From: Streptomyces typhae
Lineage (GTDB): Bacteria; Actinomycetota; Actinomycetes; Streptomycetales; Streptomycetaceae
NCBI RefSeq assembly: GCF_009755605.1
Contig: NZ_WPNZ01000026.1
Location: 85,454-149,453, forward strand
Direction of reading: 5' to 3'
Length of the DNA stretch: 64,000 nucleotides
Of the stretch, positions 52,108 to 61,343 are shown one piece after another; the first letter of the stretch is position 1; every line of letters starts with the position of its first letter. The notes below the pieces were generated by a model that saw nothing but the letters and a program-made list of their open reading frames with translations, was not told the DNA's origin and did not search any database. The translations under genes were made by a program, and so were the position numbers.

Positions 52108-52704
52108 ATGGCAAAGACCGGTACGACGACCCAGGGGCTGCGCGCGGCGATCGAGCGCAGCGGCTATTACCCGGCCCTCGTGGCCGAGGCGGTGGAGGCC
52201 GCGATCGGCGGCGAGACCATCGGGTCGTACCTGGTCCACCAGGAGACCACGTTCGACGCGAACGAGGTCCGCAGGCACGTGACGGTCCTCGTCCTCACGG
52301 ACACCCGCTTCATCGTCAGCCACACCGACGAGCAGGCCGCGGACTCCACGTCCCCGACGCCGTACGCCACCACCTCCACGGAGTCCGTGAGGATCGGCCG
52401 CATCTCGTCGGTCGTCGTCAGCCGTGTCGTCGCCAACCCGGAGAAGTACGTGCCGGGGTCCCTGCCCCGCGAGGTCGTCCTGACCATCGGCTGGGGCGCC
52501 GTGTCGCGCATCGACCTGGAGCCCGCCGCCTGCGGCGACCCCAACTGCGAGGCGGACCACGGCTACACCGGCAGCACCACCGCCGACGACCTCAGCCTGC
52601 GCGTCAGCGAAGCGGGCGACGGCCCCGACACCGTGCGCCAGACCCTGGCCTTCGCCCAGGCGCTCTCCGAGGCCACCGCGGCCGGCACGGACACCGGCCG
52701 CTGA
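52108..52704 (+). CDS. DUF5998 protein
   Basis: 198 residues from the ATG at 52108 (an ATG at 52099 is 3 codons longer). Conserved actinobacterial protein of unknown function; CGDPNCEADHGYTG near residue 148 looks like a small metal-binding loop and most of the protein is beta-rich. The stop codon overlaps the start of the phosphodiesterase gene (TGATG), so the two are translated together. Confidence 0.88.
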   Translation: MAKTGTTTQGLRAAIERSGYYPALVAEAVEAAIGGETIGSYLVHQETTFDANEVRRHVTVLVLTDTRFIVSHTDEQAADSTSPTPYATTSTESVRIGRISSVVVSRVVANPEKYVPGSLPREVVLTIGWGAVSRIDLEPAACGDPNCEADHGYTGSTTADDLSLRVSEAGDGPDTVRQTLAFAQALSEATAAGTDTGR

Positions 52705-53894
52705 TGGCCCACCCCACCGCCTGGGACGACATCCAGCCCCTCGCCCTCGACACCGCCCCCCGCCCCGAGTACGGCACGGGCTCGCTCGCCGACCTGCTGC
52801 CCACCCTGGTCGCCCACCAGGAAGTCGACGGCTTCGCCCCGCTCATCCCCGAGCTGGCCCCCGCGGACCGTGCGTGCGTCTTCCTGATCGACGGCCTCGG
52901 CTGGGAGCAGCTGCGCGCCCACCCCGCCGAAGCCCCGTTCCTGACCTCGCTCCTCGACTCCTCGCGCGGCGGCACCGGGCGGCCCATAACCGCCGGTTTC
53001 CCCGCCACCACCGCGACCTCCCTCGCCTCCGTCGGCACGGGCCTGCCTCCGGGCGCCCACGGCCTGCCCGGGTACGCGGCCCGCAACCCCGACACCGGCG
53101 AGCTGATGAACCAGCTCCGCTGGAAGCCCTGGACCGACCCGCACGCCTGGCAGCCCTATCCGACGGTCTTCCAGCGCGCCCACGACGCGGGCGTCCACAC
53201 CGCGCAGGTCTCCTCGCCGACCTTCGAGCACACCCCGCTCACCAAGGTCGCCCTCAGCGGCGGCACCTTCCGCGGCCGTCTCTCCGGCGAGGACCGCATG
53301 GATCTCGCGGCCGAACAACTCGCCGCCGCCGACCGCGCGTTGGTCTACACCTACTACGCCGAGGTCGACGGCAAGGGCCACCGCTTCGGCGTCGACTCCG
53401 ACGCCTGGCGCGGCCAGCTCGGCTACGTCGACCGGCTCGCCCAGCGCCTCGCCGAACAGCTCCCGCCGCGCAGCGCGCTCTACGTCACCGCCGACCACGG
53501 CATGGTCGACATCCCCTTCGGCGACGCCGCCCGCATCGACTTCGACGAGGACTGGGAGCTGAGCGCGGGCGTCGCCCTGCTCGGCGGCGAGGGCCGGGCC
53601 CGGCACGTCTACGCGGTGCCCGGCGCCGCCGCCGACGTCCTCGCGGTCTGGCGCGACGTGCTCGGCGAGCAGTTCTGGGTCGCGAGCAGGGAGGAGGCGA
53701 TCGCGGCGGGCTGGTTCGGCCCGCGGATCGACGAGCGCGTCCACGGCCGCATCGGTGACGTCGTCGCCGCCGCCCACGACGACGTCCTCATCACCGCCTC
53801 GCGCAGAGAGCCCAAGGAGTCCGCCCTGGTCGGCAACCACGGCTCCATGACCCCCGCCGAACAACTCGTACCGCTCCTCGAAGTACGCTCCTAG
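52704..53894 (+). CDS. Alkaline-phosphatase superfamily phosphodiesterase/nucleotide pyrophosphatase
   Basis: 396 residues. AlkP-fold metal hydrolase: FLIDGLGWEQL (first metal Asp, about residue 58), FPATTATSLASVGTG (nucleophile Thr, about 98), DGKGHRFGVDS, TADHGMVDIP and GNHGSMTP (later metal ligands). No signal peptide, so cytoplasmic. Likely hydrolyses nucleotide or lipid phosphodiesters. Translationally coupled to DUF5998. Confidence 0.9.
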   Translation: MAHPTAWDDIQPLALDTAPRPEYGTGSLADLLPTLVAHQEVDGFAPLIPELAPADRACVFLIDGLGWEQLRAHPAEAPFLTSLLDSSRGGTGRPITAGFPATTATSLASVGTGLPPGAHGLPGYAARNPDTGELMNQLRWKPWTDPHAWQPYPTVFQRAHDAGVHTAQVSSPTFEHTPLTKVALSGGTFRGRLSGEDRMDLAAEQLAAADRALVYTYYAEVDGKGHRFGVDSDAWRGQLGYVDRLAQRLAEQLPPRSALYVTADHGMVDIPFGDAARIDFDEDWELSAGVALLGGEGRARHVYAVPGAAADVLAVWRDVLGEQFWVASREEAIAAGWFGPRIDERVHGRIGDVVAAAHDDVLITASRREPKESALVGNHGSMTPAEQLVPLLEVRS

Positions 53895-53977
53895 CGCCCC
53901 CGTCGGCCGCCCCTCCCACCCCGTACGGCCGCGAAACCCCGTACGACTGCGAAAAACCGAAAGGTGCTCGACTCCCC

Positions 53978-54637
53978 ATGCCTGAGCTGGTGTTCTTCTC
54001 CGGAACGATGGACTGCGGGAAGAGCACCCTCGCGTTGCAGATCGAGCACAACCGCTCGGCCCGCGGCCTCCAAGGCATGATCTTCGCGCGCAACGACCGC
54101 GCGGGCGCGGGCAAGCTCTCCTCGCGTCTCGGCCTGGTCACCGAGGCCATCGAGGTGGCCGACGACCTCGACGTCTACGCCTATCTCGTCGACCACCTCT
54201 CGCGCGGCTCCCGCGCCGACTACGTGATCGCGGACGAGGCCCAGTTCCTCGCCCCCGAACAGATCGACCAGCTCGCCCGCGTCGTGGACGACCTGGGCCT
54301 CGACGTCTTCGCGTTCGGCATCACCACCGACTTCCGCTCCAAGCTGTTCCCCGGCTCCCAACGCCTGGTCGAGCTCGCCGACCGTGTGGAGGTGCTCCAG
54401 GTCGAGGCGCTGTGCTGGTGCGGTGCCCGCGCCACCCACAACGCCCGCACCATAGGCGGCGAGATGGTCGTCGAGGGCGCCCAGGTCGTCGTCGGCGACG
54501 TCAACCAGGCGCCCGGCGAAGTGGGGTACGAGGTCCTGTGCCGCCGTCACCACCGGCGCCGCATGACGGCGGCCGGAGCCCACGCGGGCGCCCTCTCGCC
54601 CGACGTCCTGCCGGTCGACACCCTGGAACGCTCCTGA
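53978..54637 (+). CDS. Thymidine kinase-like protein (type II)
   Basis: 219 residues. P-loop GTMDCGKST at residues 9-17, Walker B VIADEAQFL at about 86, and a zinc lasso made by CWCG (about 147) and CRRHH (about 188). Salvages thymidine by phosphorylation. Third gene in the run after DUF5998 and the AlkP gene (83-bp gap, AAGGTG before the ATG). Confidence 0.9.
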   Translation: MPELVFFSGTMDCGKSTLALQIEHNRSARGLQGMIFARNDRAGAGKLSSRLGLVTEAIEVADDLDVYAYLVDHLSRGSRADYVIADEAQFLAPEQIDQLARVVDDLGLDVFAFGITTDFRSKLFPGSQRLVELADRVEVLQVEALCWCGARATHNARTIGGEMVVEGAQVVVGDVNQAPGEVGYEVLCRRHHRRRMTAAGAHAGALSPDVLPVDTLERS

Positions 54638-54649
54638 GCCCGGTGGCGG

Positions 54650-55459
54650 TCACCCGGTGGCGTTCCGCTCCGAGCGGATCAGCGTGAAGATCGCCCCCTC
54701 GGGGTCGGCGACCGTCGCGACCCGCCCGTATCTGCCGGGTTCCGGGGGCCGCACCACATGGCCGCCTAGTTCGACCACCCGCGCCGCCGACGCGTCCACG
54801 TCCACCGTCTCGAAGTACGTCATCCAGTGCGCGCCCCGATCGCGCGGCAGCGCCTGCCCCACCCCGCGCACCGACGCCACCGGACGGCCGTCCAGGGACA
54901 GCGTCAGATAGTCCAGGCCGGGGGTGGTGGCCGCCTCCTCGGTGAACCCGAAGAGCGTCCGGTAGAACTTCGCCACCTCCACCGTCTCGCGCGTCAGGAG
55001 CTCGTTCCAGGTCACCGTGCCCGGCACCCCCGCGACACCCGCGCCGATGTGCGCCGCCGCCTGCCAGATGCCGAACACCGCACCCGCCGGGTCGAGGGCG
55101 ACCACCATGCGCCCCGCTCTGCCCGCCTCCAGCGGGCCCACTCCCACCGTGCCGCCGCAGTGCCGCACCGTCTCGGCCGTCGCGTCCGCGTCGTCGGACG
55201 CCAGATACGGGGTCCACACGATGGGCAGTTGCCGGTCGGGCAGCTGTCCGATGCCCGCCACCTCGCAACCGTCGAGCATGGCCCGCACATAGGGGCCGAG
55301 CTGCTGCGGCCCCGGCCGGTACGTCCAGCCGAAGAGCGCCGCGTAGAACTCCTGGGTCGCGGCTACGTCGTGGGCCATCAGGCTCACCCAGCAGGGCGTG
55401 CCGGGTGTGTGCCGCGCGCCCAGGTCGCGCGAGTCGTCCGGCCACCGTGCCTCGGTCAT
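54650..55459 (-). CDS. VOC (glyoxalase/bleomycin-resistance) family protein
   Basis: 269 residues with two VOC modules (about 15-130 and 140-265), each beta-alpha-beta-beta-beta. The segments HTPGTPCWVSLMAHDV and GTVTWNELLTRETVEVAKFY begin the halves, and NPEGAIFTL-like ends (PEGAIFTLIRS) close the second. Substrate unknown. ATG at 55459 is preferred over a GTG at 55465 because GAGGAG then has normal spacing. It converges on the thymidine kinase gene. Confidence 0.82.
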   Translation of the reverse strand: MTEARWPDDSRDLGARHTPGTPCWVSLMAHDVAATQEFYAALFGWTYRPGPQQLGPYVRAMLDGCEVAGIGQLPDRQLPIVWTPYLASDDADATAETVRHCGGTVGVGPLEAGRAGRMVVALDPAGAVFGIWQAAAHIGAGVAGVPGTVTWNELLTRETVEVAKFYRTLFGFTEEAATTPGLDYLTLSLDGRPVASVRGVGQALPRDRGAHWMTYFETVDVDASAARVVELGGHVVRPPEPGRYGRVATVADPEGAIFTLIRSERNATG

Positions 55460-55885
55460 CGTCACTCTCTCCTCGGGCCCTCGTGACTTCGGCGGCCCGG
55501 CGCGCCGGAATCCCTCACGACGGTCGACAGAGTCCGAAAAGCGTCGTCTGCCGTCCGTCGGTCGTCTTCCGGAGCCGCCCGGCCGCTGCCACTCCGCTTC
55601 GTTTCACTTTCCGAACGCGCGTGCTTCCGCCGCGCGCGTGCCCGTCCGTGCAGATGCTCGCACCACCAGTCGCCGAGCGCGCTCCGGCCCGCCGCGCTCA
55701 TGGGCTTCCTCGCGGAGGATGCCCGGTTTGCCGTTTCTCATCCGTTAACGCTCGATGGCAGAGCTGTGTCCGTCTGCGGTACGCGGCGTGCACGTTTCTG
55801 TACGCCGCGTGTCCGGGCGTGGTCCGGCCGAGCAGGTTATCCGGAGCTGAGCGCGGCGGCCACCCCGTGCGCAAGGATGGGGGCC
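55460..55885. other. VOC-rhodanese divergent region
   Basis: 426 bp with both promoters expected. An AT-rich patch at about 55730-55760 (TTTCTCATCCGTTAACG) is the best promoter candidate for the rhodanese gene. No repeats or operators recognised. Confidence 0.45.
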
Positions 55886-56740
55886 ATGAACGCCATCATC
55901 TCCACATCCGAACTCGCGAGCGAACTGGCGGGTGGGAATCCGCCACTCCTGCTCGACATCCGTTGGCAGCTGAGTACGGCGAAGGCGGCCGGTGAGCCGT
56001 CCTTCGACGGCCGGGCCGCGTATGCGGCCGGGCACATTCCGGGGGCCGTCTTCGTCGACCTCGACGCGGACCTCGCGGGTTCCGCCGGGGCCGGCGGCAG
56101 GCATCCGCTTCCGGACCTCGCGCACTTCGGGTCCGTCATGCGGGCGGCCGGGGTCTCGGCCGAAAGGCCGGTGGTGGTGTACGACGGCGGGCAGGGCTGG
56201 GCGGCCGCCCGTGCCTGGTGGCTGCTGCGCTGGACGGGGCATCCGTCGGTGCGGGTCCTGGACGGCGGGCTCGCGGCGTGGGCCGGCGACCTGGAGTCCG
56301 GCGAGGCGGCCCCGGCGGCCGCGGGCACCTTCGTGCCCGAGCCCAACTCCGTGGACCTCCTGGACGCGGACGGCGCGGCGGCCCTCGCCCGCTCCGGTCT
56401 GCTCCTGGACGCCCGCGCCGCCGAGCGCTACCGGGGCGACGTGGAGCCCATCGACCGGGTCGGCGGCCACATCCCCGGCGCGGTCTCGGCGCCCACCACG
56501 GAGAACGTCGCGGCGGACGGCCGCCTGCGCCCCGCCGATGAGCTGGCGACCCGCTTCAAGTCCCTGGGCGCCTCCAGCACTTCGCCAGTCGGCGTGTACT
56601 GCGGCTCGGGCGTCTCCGGAGCCCATGAGGTCCTCGCCCTCGCCGTGGCCGGCATCCCGGCGGCGCTGTACGTGGGGTCGTGGTCGGAGTGGTCGTCGGA
56701 CCCGCAGCGGCCGGTGGCGACGGGGCCGGATCCGCAGTAG
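55886..56740 (+). CDS. Two-domain sulfurtransferase (rhodanese/mercaptopyruvate type)
   Basis: 284 residues, two rhodanese domains (about 1-140, 155-280). The active-site Cys lies in YCGSGVSGA of the second domain, a CGSG loop closer to 3-mercaptopyruvate sulfurtransferase than to thiosulfate enzymes. The first domain lacks the Cys (YDGGQGWAAA). Transfers sulfur to cyanide or thiols. Start ATG at 55886. Confidence 0.9.
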   Translation: MNAIISTSELASELAGGNPPLLLDIRWQLSTAKAAGEPSFDGRAAYAAGHIPGAVFVDLDADLAGSAGAGGRHPLPDLAHFGSVMRAAGVSAERPVVVYDGGQGWAAARAWWLLRWTGHPSVRVLDGGLAAWAGDLESGEAAPAAAGTFVPEPNSVDLLDADGAAALARSGLLLDARAAERYRGDVEPIDRVGGHIPGAVSAPTTENVAADGRLRPADELATRFKSLGASSTSPVGVYCGSGVSGAHEVLALAVAGIPAALYVGSWSEWSSDPQRPVATGPDPQ

Positions 56741-56819
56741 CGGGAGCGGGCGGGGCCCGGGGAGGGCTCCCGGGAGGACTCCCGGGGGGACTGCGGCGGC
56801 CGGGTCGTGATGGCTTGTA

Positions 56820-56869
<50 letters not shown>

Positions 56870-56901
56870 TGCGGTCGCCGTCTTCCGGTGCCGTTCCTGT
56901 C

Positions 56902-56933
56902 GGCGTCCCGGCGTCCCGGCGTCCCGGCGTCGC
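56902..56933. repeat. GGCGTCCC 8-bp tandem repeat
   Basis: Three perfect copies plus one variant (GGCGTCGC). Independent of the hexamer array 34 bp to the left. Confidence 0.9.
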
Positions 56934-56959
56934 GCTCCGTGGATCAGTTTGTGGGCAAT

Positions 56960-57002
56960 GAGTGAAGGGCTTGTACGCATCTTGCGTACAAGCCCTTCAC
57001 TC
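56960..57002. terminator. Bidirectional terminator between rhodanese and sepH
   Basis: Perfect 20-bp stem (56960-56979 with 56983-57002) with a 3-nt loop TCT, between convergent genes. Confidence 0.95.
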
Positions 57003-57024
57003 GACTCTCACCCGCGGTCGGCGG

Positions 57025-58086
57025 CTACTCCTGCTTCTTGCGCCGCGTCCCGAACACGATCTCGTCCCAGCTCGGCACTGCGGCGCGGCGGCCGGGCCGG
57101 ACGCCGTCGGCCTCGGCCTGGCGGTCCGTGGAGCCCACGAGCCGGTCGCGGTGGCTGGCCACGGCCCGGGGCATCAGGACGTCCGCGTAGGCGGAACCGG
57201 CCGAGGCCGCGGTGGCCGGGGGCTCCTCGGCCTCCGGCTCCTGCTCGGGCTCCTCCTGTGCGGACGGCAGTTCGGAGGGTGCCGTGGTGGGCCGCTCCGG
57301 GACGACCATGTCGCCGCGGAAGCTCGGGACGGCCTCCAGGAGGCTGGTGAGCGAGTCGCGCTCCTGCTCGGCGACCGCCGCGGGCGCGACGGGCTCCGGC
57401 TCGGGGTCGGGGCCGAGGGCACCGGCCCGCTCCGGGGCGCGGTCGAGCGGACGGTCCCGGGGCAGCCGGGCGATGCGCGGCACGAACGGGAAGCTCGGCT
57501 CGGGCGCCGCGATGTCGTCGGTCTCGCCGATCAGGGCGCGGGCCTCGTCGTCGACGGCCTGGACCAGGCGCCGCGGCGGGTCGTAGGTCCAGCTCGCGGA
57601 GTGCGGCTCGGTCGCCACGCGGTAGACCAGCAGGACTTCCCAGGTGCCGTCGTCGCGGCGCCAGGAGTCCCACTGCACCGTGTCCTTGTCGGCGCCGCGC
57701 AGCAGCAGCCGCTCCTGGACGGCCTCGCCGAGCTGGGGCCCGGTGTTCTCGCCGGGCCGGCGCACCGGGGTCTTCCGGGCGCGCTCGGCCATGAAGGCGC
57801 GCTCGGCGAGCACGGGGCCCTCGAAGCGGCGGACGCGGTCGACGGGGATGCCGGCGAGCGAGGCGACTTCCTCCGCACTGGCACCGGCACGTATACGGGC
57901 CTGGATGTCCCGGGGGCGGAGGTGGCTCTCCACCTCGATCTCGATCTGTCCGAGCCGCGGCCGGTCGCCGCGCACGGCGGCGCGCAGCCGTTCGTCGATC
58001 GGAAGCGTGTACTCCGTGCTGTCCGCAGCCTTCAGCACCAGCCGTGTGCCGTCGTTGCTGACGGCCACGACACGCAGTTCGGGCAT
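57025..58086 (-). CDS. sepH: SepH, FtsZ-regulating cell-division protein (DUF3071)
   Basis: 353 residues. Actinobacterial protein that binds FtsZ and promotes its assembly during growth and sporulation septation. The N-terminal DUF3071 domain (about 1-170) opens MPELRVVAVSNDGTRLVL and contains an HTH-like segment (RIRAGASAEEVASLAGIPVDRVRRFEGPV). The remainder is acidic and disordered, ending in a short conserved block, PSWDEIVFGTRRKK, as seen in this family. ATG at 58086 with GGGAGGT upstream. Confidence 0.9.
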   Translation of the reverse strand: MPELRVVAVSNDGTRLVLKAADSTEYTLPIDERLRAAVRGDRPRLGQIEIEVESHLRPRDIQARIRAGASAEEVASLAGIPVDRVRRFEGPVLAERAFMAERARKTPVRRPGENTGPQLGEAVQERLLLRGADKDTVQWDSWRRDDGTWEVLLVYRVATEPHSASWTYDPPRRLVQAVDDEARALIGETDDIAAPEPSFPFVPRIARLPRDRPLDRAPERAGALGPDPEPEPVAPAAVAEQERDSLTSLLEAVPSFRGDMVVPERPTTAPSELPSAQEEPEQEPEAEEPPATAASAGSAYADVLMPRAVASHRDRLVGSTDRQAEADGVRPGRRAAVPSWDEIVFGTRRKKQE

Positions 58087-58583
58087 GGGGACCTCCCGGG
58101 TGGTGCCTGCCGACGTCACGTGCGTCGCTGCTTCCGCTAGTCGAGTGTGGCCTGCCCGGGTGCAGCCTGCCACAACCTTGCCGAGTTGCCCGGCGTGTCG
58201 GGCACGGGCCCTGAACCGCCGTTATGACACGGTTACCTCTTCGCAACGCTGAGTGACTGATTTGGTCACCCTGTGCACGAGCCCCCATCCGGCGGTCCTG
58301 GCTGGCCCCGGGCACCCTGGCTGGAGACCGGACCCAGGGCTCGCAACACTACTCCATTCGGGCCACTCGGGTGGACCGGCACGCCGCCGAACTTCTCGGG
58401 GCGGAAGGGAGTTGGCGCCGACCGGCCCCGAGCGCGCCCCGCGTACGCGTGGCGCTCTTCACGAAACAGCCAGAAACGGAACTATTCGCTTCGGGCGTAC
58501 GTCCCTTTCTCAGTACCTCGCGTAGCTCATACGTGAACACGTAAGTCATACGTGATGTCGAGAAAGGCAGGCAAGGTCCGCAG
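58087..58583. other. sepH / membrane-protein divergent region
   Basis: 497 bp. Contains a GTGAC-7-GTCAC dyad (58253-58269), an AT-richer stretch at 58465-58515, and the repeat/palindrome unit at 58528-58556. Both promoters are expected here. Confidence 0.5.
58528..58556. promoter_or_regulatory. Overlapping direct repeat and palindrome upstream of 58584 gene
   Basis: TCATACGTGA occurs at 58528-58537 and 58547-58556 (19-bp period, about two helical turns), and TACGTG-AA-CACGTA (58530-58543) forms a perfect dyad across the first copy. It lies just 27 bp before the start codon; a likely regulator-binding site. Confidence 0.5.
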
Positions 58584-59945
58584 ATGCGTGAAAAGCCGGA
58601 AACCGGCGCGCAGTCGAAGGGCGCGACGGAGGACGAGCCGAGGAAGAAGCGGTTCGATCTGAGTGTGCCGCAGGTGGCGGGGAGTGCCGTCGCGGCCGTG
58701 CTGGCCGCGAAGCTCGCGTCCTCCTTCGGCGTCTACGGAACGATCCTCGGCGCCGGCGTGGTGAGCACCATCGCCACCAGCGGCGGCACGATCTTCCAGC
58801 ACTTCTTCTCGCGTACGGGAGAGCAGATACGCGACGTGGCGGTGCAGGCGAAGCCGAGAGCCCAGCAGGTCCCGGTGACGTCGTCCACGCCGGTCCCGGA
58901 GACGTTCAGAGCCTCCACCCCCGCGTCCCCCTCGGTGTACGCAGGCAGTGGCCCGGTGACCACGACATGGGGGAGGCCGGCCGCGGACGCCGACCCGACC
59001 GCGATGCTCCCGGCGTACGACCCGGCCGCGGCGCTTACGGCGTACGGCACCGCCGACCCGGCCGATCCGACCCGGGCGCTCCCCGCGATCGACGCCGCCG
59101 ACCCGACGGCGGCCCTGCCGACAGTCGACCCGGCCGACCCCACGACGGCCCTGCCGGTGGCCGGAACCGACCCCGAGCAGACCCAGCTGCTCGGCTCGGT
59201 GGCCGCCGCCCGGATGCTTCCCCGCGACCAGCCGCACGACCCCGCGCACGACCACGGGCGCGACCAGGAGACCCGGCTGTTGCGCCGGGCCGACCCCGCG
59301 GGCCCCGTTCCCCCCGCCGTCCCCGGGCCCGGCACGGCCCCCCTCCCGTCCGAGGAGTACTCCGGGGCGACCACGCACCGTACGCAGGTGCGGAGCTGGA
59401 AGCGGCCGCTGATCGCCGCGGCGCTGGTCTTCGGGGTCTCCCTCGGGGGCATCACCACGTACGAGCTGGTGAGCGGCAAGAGCTTCAGCGGCGACGACAA
59501 GAGCACCACGCTGCGGGACGCCTTCACGAACCGCGGTTCGTCGTCGACATCGGACGACGAACCCGCCACCGACGGCACCGGGGAGCCTTCGGGCGACGGC
59601 ACCTCCGGGTCGGACGACGGTTCGCGGCAGGGCGGCGGCTCCTCCGAGGACCCGGGGGACAAGCCCTCGACCGGTGACGGCACCGGCGACGGCGACGGTT
59701 CGGGGAACGGCGCGGGCCAGGGCGGGACCGACGAGTCCGGCAAGGGCACCGGCAGCGGTACGGACAAGGACAAGGGCGACGGCAGCGGCAAGGGCTCCGG
59801 CGACGGCGGCTCCAGGACCGACCCGACGCCCACCCCCACGCCGACGCCGACCCCCACGCCGACCCCGTCGAACGGCGGCGGCAGCGGACCCGGCGACACC
59901 GGCGACGGCGGCGTCCAGGAGCAGCAGCGGACGCCCGAGCAGTGA
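58584..59945 (+). CDS. Membrane protein with repeated Thr-x-x-Leu motifs
   Basis: 453 residues, unknown function. A hydrophobic helix pair near 30-62 (VAGSAVAAVLAAKLASSFGVYGTILGAGVVSTIATSG) is followed by a cytoplasmic-looking region with six motifs of the type D/E-x-T-x-x-L (about 135-235), a single transmembrane helix (about 275-293), and a Gly/Ser/Asp-rich tail ending in Thr-Pro repeats, probably outside. The Thr-x-x-Leu pattern is what FHA domains bind when phosphorylated. Divergent from sepH. Confidence 0.7.
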   Translation: MREKPETGAQSKGATEDEPRKKRFDLSVPQVAGSAVAAVLAAKLASSFGVYGTILGAGVVSTIATSGGTIFQHFFSRTGEQIRDVAVQAKPRAQQVPVTSSTPVPETFRASTPASPSVYAGSGPVTTTWGRPAADADPTAMLPAYDPAAALTAYGTADPADPTRALPAIDAADPTAALPTVDPADPTTALPVAGTDPEQTQLLGSVAAARMLPRDQPHDPAHDHGRDQETRLLRRADPAGPVPPAVPGPGTAPLPSEEYSGATTHRTQVRSWKRPLIAAALVFGVSLGGITTYELVSGKSFSGDDKSTTLRDAFTNRGSSSTSDDEPATDGTGEPSGDGTSGSDDGSRQGGGSSEDPGDKPSTGDGTGDGDGSGNGAGQGGTDESGKGTGSGTDKDKGDGSGKGSGDGGSRTDPTPTPTPTPTPTPTPSNGGGSGPGDTGDGGVQEQQRTPEQ

Positions 59946-59953
59946 CCGGGGCG

Positions 59954-59989
59954 GAGGCCGCGCGGCGCGGGACCGGGCCGCGCGGCCTC
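59954..59989. terminator. Terminator between convergent genes
   Basis: Perfect 13-bp stem GAGGCCGCGCGGC and inverse with 10-nt loop; its right arm reaches into the stop of the lactone oxidase gene. Confidence 0.88.
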
Positions 59990-61343
59990 AGTCGCCGAGG
60001 ACCCGCCGCAGATAGGGGTTGCCGAAGAGGCGGTCGGGGTCGAGGCGGTCGCGCAGCGCGGTGAACTCCCCGAAGCGCGGGTAGGCCCCGGCCAGGTAGG
60101 CGGCGTCGCGGGTGTGCAGCTTGCCCCAGTGCGGCCGCCCCTCGTGGGCGGTGAAGATCTCCTCGGCGGCACTGAAGTACCCGCGGACCGGGGTGCCCTT
60201 GTACAGATGGACGGCGATGTACGCGCTCTCGCGGCCCGAGGCGGTGGAGAGCGTGATGTCGTCCGCGGGCGCCGTGCGGACCTCGACGGGGAAGCTGACC
60301 CGCAGCGAGGACCGCTCGATCATCGACTTCAGCTCGCGCAACGTCTCCACCAGGGCCTCGCGCGGGACGGCGTACTCCATCTCCACGAAGCGCACCCGGC
60401 GCGGGCTGGTGAAGACCTTGTACGGGATGTCCGTGTAGGTGCGGGCGGACAGGGCCTTGCTGGAGAGCTTCGCGACGGCGGGGATGGTGGCGGGCACGGC
60501 ACGGCCGAGGGAGTTGGCCACCTGGAAGAGGCCGTTGGACAGGAGTTCGTCCTCCACGAAGGCGCTGATCGCGCCCGGGGGAGCGGCGGGACCCACGCTG
60601 CGGTTGTTGCGCTTGGTGGTGCAGTTGTCGGTGTGCGGGAACCAGTAGAACTCGAAGTGCTCGTTCTCCGTCACGAGCTGGTCGAACTCGGCGGTGACCC
60701 GGTCGAACGCCATCGGTTCCTCGCGGGCCTGGAGGAAGAAGACGGGCTCCACGGCGAACGTGATCGCGCTGATGACACCCAGCGCGCCGAGGCCGATCCT
60801 GGCGGCGGCGAAGACGTCCGGGTTCTCGTCCTTGGAGCAGGTCAGGACGCGTCCGTCGGCGGTGACCAGTTCGAGTGCCGTGATCTGCGCGGCGATCGAG
60901 GCCGACTCGCGGCCCGTGCCGTGCGTGCCGGTGCTGACGGCTCCGGACACCGTCTGCTCCATGATGTCGCCCATGTTCGTCAGCGACAGGCCCTCGCGGG
61001 CGAGCGCGACGTTCAGGCGCTTGAGCGGGGTGCCCGCCTCCACGGTCACCGTGCCGGCCTCGCGGTCGATCGCGCGGATGCCGGTGAGGAGGTCGGGGCG
61101 GACCAGGAGGCCGTCGGTCGCCGCGGCCGCCGTGAAGGAGTGGCCGCTGCCGACGGGCTTGACCTTCAGGCCGTCCTCGCGGGCACCGCGGATCGCGGCG
61201 ACGAGTTCGTCCCGTGAGGCGGGCGTGGCCTCGCGCGCGGCCCGCACGGACACGGTGCCCGCCCAGTTACGCCACGTCGCCGGCTTCCTCCCGCCGGTGC
61301 GCGGGGTCCCCGCCGTCGTGCCCCTGCCCGATTCCGTGCCCAT
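59988..61343 (-). CDS. FAD-linked sugar-lactone oxidase (D-arabinono-1,4-lactone oxidase family)
   Basis: 451 residues. Residues about 20-60 begin TWRNWAGTVSV, and the FAD-binding PCMH fold shows VGSGHSFTAAAATDG and STGTHGTGRESASIA (FAD contacts). The C-terminal ALO domain ends HWGKLHTRDAAYL...FTALRDRLDPDRLFGNPYLRR. Oxidises an aldonolactone or sugar alcohol. Its start (61343) overlaps the MFS gene by 77 bp; no downstream start preserves the conserved N terminus, so the overlap is real and the genes are coupled. Confidence 0.92.
   Translation of the reverse strand: MGTESGRGTTAGTPRTGGRKPATWRNWAGTVSVRAAREATPASRDELVAAIRGAREDGLKVKPVGSGHSFTAAAATDGLLVRPDLLTGIRAIDREAGTVTVEAGTPLKRLNVALAREGLSLTNMGDIMEQTVSGAVSTGTHGTGRESASIAAQITALELVTADGRVLTCSKDENPDVFAAARIGLGALGVISAITFAVEPVFFLQAREEPMAFDRVTAEFDQLVTENEHFEFYWFPHTDNCTTKRNNRSVGPAAPPGAISAFVEDELLSNGLFQVANSLGRAVPATIPAVAKLSSKALSARTYTDIPYKVFTSPRRVRFVEMEYAVPREALVETLRELKSMIERSSLRVSFPVEVRTAPADDITLSTASGRESAYIAVHLYKGTPVRGYFSAAEEIFTAHEGRPHWGKLHTRDAAYLAGAYPRFGEFTALRDRLDPDRLFGNPYLRRVLGD

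Noticed and set aside
58253..58269. GTGAC-7-GTCAC dyad near sepH
   Set aside because: Five-bp arms with a 7-bp gap are expected by chance in GC-rich DNA; kept only as a note in the region entry.
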